From: Oscillospiraceae bacterium
Lineage (GTDB): Bacteria; Bacillota; Clostridia; Oscillospirales; Oscillospiraceae
Assembly (NCBI GenBank): GCA_024404735.1
Contig: JAKSPP010000018.1
Span: 1-18,107 of the forward strand
Direction of reading: 5' to 3'
DNA: 18,107 bases
The notes beneath the pieces are model-generated. The model was not told the DNA's origin. It saw nothing but the letters and a program-made list of their open reading frames with translations, and did not search any database. The position numbers were made by a program, and so were the translations under genes. Shown here piece by piece: positions 13,612 to 18,107 of this stretch. Positions within the stretch are counted from its first letter, which is position 1; each line of letters starts with the position of its first letter.

Positions 13612-14894
13612 ATACCCAAGCCCTCCAGACGGACAGTTGCACTTTCACCGTGTCCTGTGAGGCCCTCGGCACGGGCAAAGAGGTCAACGTCTCTTGCAAC
13701 ATCCCTGAAGGCATCCACGGAGTAATAAATGAACTGTGATTTCTTAATGAAGTCATCAACGGAAAGGGGGCTTGAGAAGCGTGCGGTTCCGCTTGTGGGA
13801 AGAGTGTGGTTGGGGCCGGCAAGATAATCGCCCAGAGCCTCGGGGCAGTTTCTTCCCATAAATATACTGCCCGCATGCTTTACCTTATAGAGATAATCAA
13901 AGGGATTGTCAAGGCAGAGCTCAAGGTGCTCGGGAGCAAGGGCGTTTGCAATTTCAATGGCGGCGTCGAGATTTTCCGCAACGATAATCTTTCCGTTATT
14001 TTCAATGGATACCTCTGCAATCTCACTGCGAAGAAGCTTCTTAAGGCGAGAGTCAACGGCAAGCTGAACCTTTTTGGCAAGCTCCATACTGTCTGTTACG
14101 AGAACAGCGGATGCATTCTTATCGTGCTCGGCCTGAGAAAGGAGGTCGGCGGCAACGTATTCGGGATTGCTCTTTCCGTCGGAGACTATGAGAATCTCAC
14201 TGGGGCCCGCAATCATATCAATGGAAACAAGACCGTAAACCTGTCTCTTTGCCTCGGCAACAAAGGCATTTCCGGGGCCTACGATTTTATCGACCCTGGG
14301 AACGGTTTCCGTGCCGTAAGCAAGGGCGGCAATAGCCTGAGCCCCGCCTATCTTAAATACCCTGTCAACTCCCGCAATTTTAGCGGCGGCAAGAATGGGG
14401 GCGGCAACCTTTCCGTCCTTTCCCGGAGGAGTTACCATAACAATCTCACCGACACCGGCAATCTTTGCGGGAACGGAGTCCATTAATACAGTGGAGGGGT
14501 AAGCGGCGGTACCGCCGGGAACATAGATTCCGGCCTTTTCAATGGGGATAATTCTCTGGCCCAGAACGGTTCCGTCCTCACCGGGAAGAACAAAGCCGTA
14601 TCTTTTCTGCTTCTCGTGGAAGCGGCGGATGTTTGCCTCGGCTCTTTTTATAACACGGAGGAAATCCTCGGAAACAGAAGCGATAGCCTCATCAAATTCC
14701 GCCCCGGAAACCTCTATTGCACCGAGCTCGGCCTTATCGAACTTAAGGCTGTATTCGCGAAGGGCGGCATCACCGTTTGCCTTAACATTTTCGATTATCT
14801 CGGTAACTGTACCGGAGACATCGGGCTTTTTTTCGGCCATTCTGGAAAAGATTTCACTCTTTTCGATTTTTGCGCAGTCATATATTTTAATCAT
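13608..14894 (-). CDS. hisD: Histidinol dehydrogenase
   Basis: HisD oxidises histidinol to histidine in two NAD-dependent steps and is a zinc enzyme. The 428 residues are the expected length. Visible family segments are VPGGTAAYPSTVLM, GGAQAIAALAYGT, KIVGPGNAFV, MIAGPSEILIV, LLSQAEHDK (zinc-ligand region), AGSIFMG and GPNHTLPTSG. It follows hisG by 24 bp, the longest gap among the upstream his genes, and overlaps hisC by 4 bp. Confidence 0.98.
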   Translation of the reverse strand: MIKIYDCAKIEKSEIFSRMAEKKPDVSGTVTEIIENVKANGDAALREYSLKFDKAELGAIEVSGAEFDEAIASVSEDFLRVIKRAEANIRRFHEKQKRYGFVLPGEDGTVLGQRIIPIEKAGIYVPGGTAAYPSTVLMDSVPAKIAGVGEIVMVTPPGKDGKVAAPILAAAKIAGVDRVFKIGGAQAIAALAYGTETVPRVDKIVGPGNAFVAEAKRQVYGLVSIDMIAGPSEILIVSDGKSNPEYVAADLLSQAEHDKNASAVLVTDSMELAKKVQLAVDSRLKKLLRSEIAEVSIENNGKIIVAENLDAAIEIANALAPEHLELCLDNPFDYLYKVKHAGSIFMGRNCPEALGDYLAGPNHTLPTSGTARFSSPLSVDDFIKKSQFIYYSVDAFRDVARDVDLFARAEGLTGHGESATVRLEGLGI

Positions 14895-14918
14895 CTTGTT
14901 TTTTCTCCCTTAAATAAA

Positions 14919-15554
14919 TCAGATAAGCTTTGAAAGCTCGGAGGAAAGAGCATTGATTTCCTCCGACTTAAACTGATATGCGGAACGGTTTGCAATCAGT
15001 CTTGCGGAAATGGGAACGATGGTCTCAAGAGGAACAAGACCGTTTTCCTTAAGAGTCTTTCCTGACTCAACGATATCAACAATAACATCGGAAAGGCCCA
15101 GCACCGGGGCAAGCTCTATTGAACCGTGAAGATTTATAATATCAATATCTCTTCCCAGGCGTCTGTAATAGCTCAGAGCAATATTGGGGAATTTGGTTGC
15201 AACGCGGAGGGTGTTTGCGGGATTATCCTTAAAGTCCGTCTTTCCGGCAACACACATTCTGCATATGCCGAGATGGAGGTCACGAAGCTCAAATACATCG
15301 GGAGAATACTCCAGAATAATATCCTTGCCGGCAACTCCGATATCTGCGGCGCCTCTCTCAACATAAATTGAAACATCGGAGGGCTTGACCCAGAAGTAGC
15401 ACACACCTGCCTGCTCGTTTACAAAAATAAGCTTTCTTGTATTGGGGTCAAGGACATCATCACAGGGGTAGCCTGCTGCGGCAAAAATCTCGTATACCTT
15501 CTCGCCGAGTCTTCCCTTCGGAAGAGCAACCTTAAGAAGCTTTCCGGTATCCAT
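14919..15554 (-). CDS. hisG: ATP phosphoribosyltransferase, short form (catalytic subunit)
   Basis: HisG joins ATP and PRPP in the first, committed step. At 211 residues it is the short form that lacks the C-terminal histidine-binding regulatory domain and works as a hetero-octamer with HisZ. LKVALPKGRL begins the fold, ERGAADIGVAGKD follows, and the PRPP loop is DIVESGKTL at 160-168. Feedback inhibition by histidine should act through HisZ, whose gene overlaps the hisG start by one base. Confidence 0.98.
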   Translation of the reverse strand: MDTGKLLKVALPKGRLGEKVYEIFAAAGYPCDDVLDPNTRKLIFVNEQAGVCYFWVKPSDVSIYVERGAADIGVAGKDIILEYSPDVFELRDLHLGICRMCVAGKTDFKDNPANTLRVATKFPNIALSYYRRLGRDIDIINLHGSIELAPVLGLSDVIVDIVESGKTLKENGLVPLETIVPISARLIANRSAYQFKSEEINALSSELSKLI

Positions 15555-16645
15555 TATCTTGCCCCCCTCATATCTATTATTTCCTCAAAGCTTTCCTTTG
15601 AAGGAATTTCTTCTTCAATTATTGCTTTTTTTCCCTGAGCGATAAGCTCATCGGCTTTTTTGTAAAGCTCCCTTAAAGAGCTTTCCTTATCTGCGAGAAT
15701 AAGACTGTACCTTGTACTGTCACAGCCTCCGTTCATTCTCTCGAGAAGGTCAAGATAAATTGCAAAGCCGACGGCACCGCCGGGCTTATTCATTTTCTCC
15801 ATAAGCCTGTCATATCTTCCGCCTGCAAGAACTCTTGCGGGAACACCCTCGATAAAACCGCTCATAATAATGCCGTTATAGTAATTCATATCTCCGACTA
15901 AAGAGAGGTCGATTTTAACACTTACACCGGAAACCTCAGCCGCTTTTTCGGAGAGCTCCACAAGCTCGTCAATGGCCTTTATGACATCGGGGCTTGATGT
16001 TTTCTCTCTTATTGCATTTATGGTATCACTAACCGAGGCAGTTGATGAAGCAAGAAGGCAGAGAAGCTCGGCAGTTTCCGAAGGAACAGAGGCCTCACTG
16101 CAGATTTCACGGATACTGTGGGCATTTTTATCTCCGACGCATTTTATTATTGCGGACTTAAGACCGTCGGAGCTTATTCCGGAGAGAACCGAGGATAAAA
16201 TACCCAGATGGGAGATATTGAGAACGCTTCTCTCGGAGATGCTCTTAAGACTCATGGCCGCAAGAAGCACTACCTCAAATACATTGATTTCGTCAATGGG
16301 GCCGATTGCCTCAATTCCCGCCTGACATATTTCACCGAAGGAGCCTGTTTTTCCGGAGATTCTGTAAACATTCTCGTTATAGAAACCCCTTGCTACCCTG
16401 CCCTCCGGGCGGAAGCGCTTTACAACGGATAAAGTTACATCCGGCCTCAGCGCCATAAGCTTTCCGGAGGTATCCGTGAAGGTGATTACACTGTCGGAAA
16501 CAAGAAAGTCCTTATTCTTGCCGTAGAGGTCATACTCCTCAAACTTATTCATCTTAAAGCGGGTATAACCATAGCTTTTATAAAGGTGCCGGAGAGAGAG
16601 GTAAACCCTTTCCTCGGGCGAAAGAACCGATTCATCAATTATCAT
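15554..16645 (-). CDS. hisZ: ATP phosphoribosyltransferase regulatory subunit
   Basis: HisZ is a catalytically inactive histidyl-tRNA synthetase paralogue that activates short HisG and senses histidine. The 363-residue protein has class II synthetase traits: the PEERVYLSLRHLYKSYGYTR start, MALRPDVTLSVVKRF (motif 2 region), GSFGEICQAGIEAIG, and the YYNGIIMSGF and LAGGRYDRL segments. It is shorter than HisRS and lacks a clear anticodon-binding domain. It overlaps yerC by 4 bp and hisG by 1 bp. A true HisRS is unlikely given the length and the position beside short hisG. Confidence 0.96.
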   Translation of the reverse strand: MIIDESVLSPEERVYLSLRHLYKSYGYTRFKMNKFEEYDLYGKNKDFLVSDSVITFTDTSGKLMALRPDVTLSVVKRFRPEGRVARGFYNENVYRISGKTGSFGEICQAGIEAIGPIDEINVFEVVLLAAMSLKSISERSVLNISHLGILSSVLSGISSDGLKSAIIKCVGDKNAHSIREICSEASVPSETAELLCLLASSTASVSDTINAIREKTSSPDVIKAIDELVELSEKAAEVSGVSVKIDLSLVGDMNYYNGIIMSGFIEGVPARVLAGGRYDRLMEKMNKPGGAVGFAIYLDLLERMNGGCDSTRYSLILADKESSLRELYKKADELIAQGKKAIIEEEIPSKESFEEIIDMRGAR

Positions 16646-16926
16646 TTTTCTTCTCCAAGTCTGTCAAGAACCATTTTGTAACCGCCGTTTCCGTACTTAA
16701 GGCAGCGGTTTACTCTTCCTATTGTTGCGGAGGAAATGCCGATTTCCTCTGTTATGGCAACGTAGCTTTTACCCTCGGAAAGAAGCGTTGCAACCTCAAG
16801 GCGCTGGGCAATCTCCGTTATCTCCTTTATTGTGCAGGCATCTTCAAAAAAATCATAGCACTCTTCTCTTGTTTTAAGAGATAATATAGAATCAAAAAGC
16901 TTATCGAGGCTCTCTGTATGTCGCAT
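16642..16926 (-). CDS. yerC: YerC/TrpR-family DNA-binding regulator, probable his repressor
   Basis: This 94-residue all-helical protein belongs to the YerC/YecD branch of the TrpR superfamily. The N-terminal helices (LDKLFDSILSLKTREECYDFFEDACT) should form the dimer, and residues about 55-76 (YVAITEEIGISSATIGRVNR) are a helix-turn-helix. TrpR relatives repress when bound to an amino acid. As the first gene of the his operon, overlapping hisZ by 4 bp, it probably controls its own promoter and responds to histidine; this is inference from position and family. A Shine-Dalgarno AAGGAGA lies before the ATG. No conserved ligand site can be assigned by eye. Confidence 0.88.
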   Translation of the reverse strand: MRHTESLDKLFDSILSLKTREECYDFFEDACTIKEITEIAQRLEVATLLSEGKSYVAITEEIGISSATIGRVNRCLKYGNGGYKMVLDRLGEEK

Positions 16927-17006
16927 CTTAAATCTCCTTTTTATATATAAAATGTGAGTTTTTTATCGGGAATTTTACGCAGAAATCACTTTCAGACTTT
17001 ACCGCG

Positions 17007-17019
17007 CTAACAACTTTAG
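17007..17019 (-). promoter_or_regulatory. Candidate operator at the his transcription start
   Basis: CTAA (17007-17010) and TTAG (17016-17019) form an inverted repeat with a 5-bp centre, one base past the his -10 box and over the predicted start point. TrpR-family sites have CTA-type half sites, so this is a reasonable guess for YerC, but 4-bp arms also occur by chance. Confidence 0.28.
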
Positions 17020-17020
17020 T

Positions 17021-17049
17021 ATGATAGCACGATAATGTGTGATTGTCAA
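17021..17049 (-). promoter_or_regulatory. Sigma-A promoter of the yerC-his operon
   Basis: On the minus strand, consensus TTGACA (17044-17049) and TATCAT (17021-17026) are exactly 17 bp apart. The start would be near 17014, about 88 nt before the yerC ATG. Confidence 0.85.
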
Positions 17050-17058
17050 GAAAAATAC

Positions 17059-17087
17059 TTGCTTTTTAAGCAGCCTTATGCTATCAT
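17059..17087 (+). promoter_or_regulatory. Promoter of tRNA-Val
   Basis: TTGCTT (17059-17064) and TATCAT (17082-17087) are 17 bp apart, 12 bp before the mature tRNA. The -35 overlaps a small TGCTT/AAGCA inverted repeat at 17060-17072. The -10 region shares TGCTATCAT with the divergent his promoter. Confidence 0.7.
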
Positions 17088-17099
17088 TTTTGGGAAAAC

Positions 17100-17176
17100 G
17101 GAGGCTTAGCTCAGCCGGTTAGAGCGTTCGCCTCACACGCGAAAGGTCGACGGTTCGAGTCCGTCAGTCTCCACCA
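17100..17176 (+). tRNA. tRNA-Val (anticodon CAC)
   Basis: A 77-nt cloverleaf with encoded CCA. The acceptor arms GGAGGCT (17100-17106) and AGTCTCC (17166-17172) pair with one G-U, the D arm is GCTC/GAGC, the anticodon stem is TTCGC/GCGAA, and the T arm carries CGGTTCGAGTCCG. The loop CTCACAC puts CAC at 17134-17136, which decodes GUG. The tRNA is single, not part of a cluster. Confidence 0.95.
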
Positions 17177-17249
17177 TAAACCCATAAACATACAGCGCAG
17201 GCAAAAGGGGTTTCACTTATATAATCCATGAAGAAAAGGCTATCTCCTT

Positions 17250-17271
17250 CGGGAAGATACCCGTAGTTTTT
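17250..17271 (+). terminator. Weak hairpin after tRNA-Val
   Basis: CGGG (17250-17253) and CCCG (17260-17263) can pair around AAGATA, followed by TAG and five T. It may end the tRNA transcript or attenuate readthrough into the next gene. An alternative TTCG-loop hairpin at 17241-17259 overlaps it. The stem is short. Confidence 0.3.
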
Positions 17272-17322
17272 CCTTCTGAAGCCCGGCAAGAACAATATTT
17301 ACAGTGCGGAAAGGAACCTTTT

Positions 17323-17823
17323 ATGATTAACGAAAAAACCATTGTTTTCACTAAGCTTCCCTCAAATGCCGAAGAGCTTAAAGCCATGCCCGAGGCATCA
17401 CTTGATGAAGCCTGCAAGACTGTTGCCCTTACCCTTGCCGCCCTTATGAATTACGAAAAAAATCCCGAGGAAACCTTCAGGATGCTGGATTTCCTTAAGG
17501 GGCCCGAGAATGTCAGCCCCTACGAAAAGCAGTTTATTGCGGAGAGACTGAAGGGAAAGCAGTATAAGGTCAGCTCATTCTTCTGCGGCGCTGCCCCGGA
17601 AAACAACTACACTCCCGCAGAGCCCCTTTCTGTTGTTGTGGGCGAGAGTGTTAATTCCTTCTCTCAGGAAAACTGGGTCACAATGTATGTTGTAAGCGGA
17701 GGTGCCGACAGCCCGCGCTCTGTTAAGCTTCGCAGAAAGCCCTCCACAGGACAGTGGTTCCTGAACGAAATTCAGTGTCTCTCCGATATACGCGAGCCCA
17801 AGGAAAGCGACCCCTGGGCCTAA
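17323..17823 (+). CDS. DUF6935-like conserved hypothetical protein
   Basis: This 166-residue protein has no signal peptide or membrane segment and should be cytosolic. The tail, with SGGADSPRSVKLRRKPSTGQ, WFLNE and then LSDIREPKESDPWA, matches my memory of DUF6935, a Clostridial family of unknown function; the family name should be confirmed by search. The N-terminal half (EELKAMPEASLDEACKTVAL, a pattern of short helices) and FFCGAAPENNYTPAEP also fit. GGAAAGGAA lies just before the ATG. The gene follows tRNA-Val by about 150 bp, with a TATAAT at 17220-17225 but no good -35, so it may depend on tRNA readthrough or a weak promoter. A strong terminator follows directly. Confidence 0.78.
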   Translation: MINEKTIVFTKLPSNAEELKAMPEASLDEACKTVALTLAALMNYEKNPEETFRMLDFLKGPENVSPYEKQFIAERLKGKQYKVSSFFCGAAPENNYTPAEPLSVVVGESVNSFSQENWVTMYVVSGGADSPRSVKLRRKPSTGQWFLNEIQCLSDIREPKESDPWA

Positions 17824-17835
17824 TCAATAAAGTAT

Positions 17836-17877
17836 AGAAACCACCGCAGTTTCCGAAAACGGACTGCGGTGGTTTCT
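17836..17877. terminator. Terminator between convergent genes
   Basis: The 15-bp arms 17836-17850 and 17863-17877 pair perfectly, with an inner CCG/CGG above a TT bulge and an AAAA loop. The AGAAA/TTTCT base gives both strands a usable tract. It separates the DUF6935-like gene from the minus-strand gene ending at 17916. Confidence 0.85.
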
Positions 17878-17915
17878 GTTATGCTGCTTTTTGGGGGATG
17901 GAACAGAATTTGCCT

Positions 17916-18107
17916 TCAGCCGAGTTTTTTTCCGTCGGCACCGTAAAGAAGCTCTTTGTATTTCTCCGCAAGCTCCAGATACTGCTCCTCGGATTCGATG
18001 AACTTCTGAACCGAATGGCGCTGCTCCTTATCCTTTTCGGCTCTCTCCCTTGCATCGGGAAGAGAATACGTATTCTCATCAACTCCGAGAGCATCTGCAA
18101 TGTTTCT
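17916..18107 (-). CDS. 3' end of an unidentified gene (partial)
   Basis: An open frame enters from the right edge and ends with TGA at 17916-17918, giving the last 63 residues of a protein. It reads RNIADALGVDENTYSLPDAR, then a charged helical stretch rich in Glu, Lys and Gln, ending in KELLYGADGKKLG. The residue mix is that of a real soluble protein, unlike the Arg/Ser-rich overlapping frame. NIADALGVDENTY recalls a helix-turn-helix turn, but this is too short to name a family. The terminator at 17836 fits its end. Confidence 0.6.
   Translation of the reverse strand, partial: RNIADALGVDENTYSLPDARERAEKDKEQRHSVQKFIESEEQYLELAEKYKELLYGADGKKLG

Larger units (their letters stand above)
16927..17322. 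other. Intergenic region with divergent his and tRNA-Val promoters
   Basis: No protein gene is visible. It holds the his leader (about 88 nt), two divergent promoters, tRNA-Val, and about 145 bp before the DUF6935-like gene. The his leader is too short for a T-box and lacks the T-box consensus, and no run of His codons suggests a leader peptide. Confidence 0.65.

Noticed and set aside
13806..14486. 226-residue plus-strand frame opposite hisD
   Set aside because: Antisense to a full-length conserved gene, Gly/Asn-rich, no start signals; a shadow frame.
16927..17014. Possible histidine T-box or His leader peptide upstream of the operon
   Set aside because: The leader is about 88 nt, with no T-box consensus and no run of His codons.
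17879..18100. 73-residue minus-strand frame near the right edge
   Set aside because: Arg/Ser-rich and out of frame with the plausible open frame that enters from the edge and stops at 17916; it also runs into the terminator region.
1..18107. CRISPR arrays, insertion sequences or prophage
   Set aside because: No spaced direct repeats, transposase, integrase or phage structural genes were seen on either strand.

Overview
The window looks like chromosomal DNA of an anaerobic, low-to-mid GC Firmicute of class Clostridia, probably near the Ruminococcaceae/Oscillospiraceae. The reasons are the HU-RqcP gene pair, Shine-Dalgarno sites of the AGGAGG type, a short HisG that needs HisZ, a PHP-type histidinol phosphatase, a YerC/TrpR-like regulator, a DUF4349 lipoprotein, and tRNAs with encoded CCA ends. 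This is inference from gene content; no marker gene fixes the genus. There is no sign of a phage, insertion sequence, integron or CRISPR array.

Layout. (1) 1-1.6 kb, minus strand: deoC and, 5 bp upstream, an uncharacterised radical SAM protein. (2) 1.6-2.5 kb, plus strand: an AT-rich gap, then HU and the S4 protein RqcP, closed by a perfect 16-bp terminator stem. (3) 2.6-5.9 kb, minus strand: a 5-formyltetrahydrofolate cyclo-ligase carrying a degenerate folylpolyglutamate-synthase-like N-terminal domain, with its own sigma-A promoter; then two envelope proteins, a DUF4349 lipoprotein followed by a secreted protein with an apparently dead NodB-like domain, ending at a terminator. (4) 6.2-8.1 kb, plus strand: a pterin-dependent methyltransferase and its corrinoid (B12) protein, both with strongly biased codons. 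(5) 8.2 kb: a lone tRNA-Gln(CUG) with promoter and terminator. (6) 8.4-16.9 kb, minus strand: yerC-hisZ-hisG-hisD-hisC-hisB-hisH-hisA-hisF-hisIE-hisK, a complete and tightly packed histidine pathway. (7) 17.1 kb: tRNA-Val(CAC) on the plus strand, promoted back to back with the his operon. (8) 17.3-18.1 kb: a DUF6935-like protein, a terminator, and the 3' end of a further minus-strand gene.

How the genes work together. The his operon supplies every step from ATP and PRPP to histidine, and its first gene is a probable repressor; no histidine T-box is visible in the short leader. The methyltransferase and corrinoid protein probably move methyl groups between a corrinoid and tetrahydrofolate, and the nearby cyclo-ligase also acts on folate one-carbon units. 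The substrate-specific methyltransferase that would load the corrinoid is not in this window. The most unusual items are the FolC-like/cyclo-ligase fusion, the roughly 70-residue insertion in the methyltransferase, the radical SAM-deoC pair, and the facing his/tRNA-Val promoters. None is proven to be a new system.
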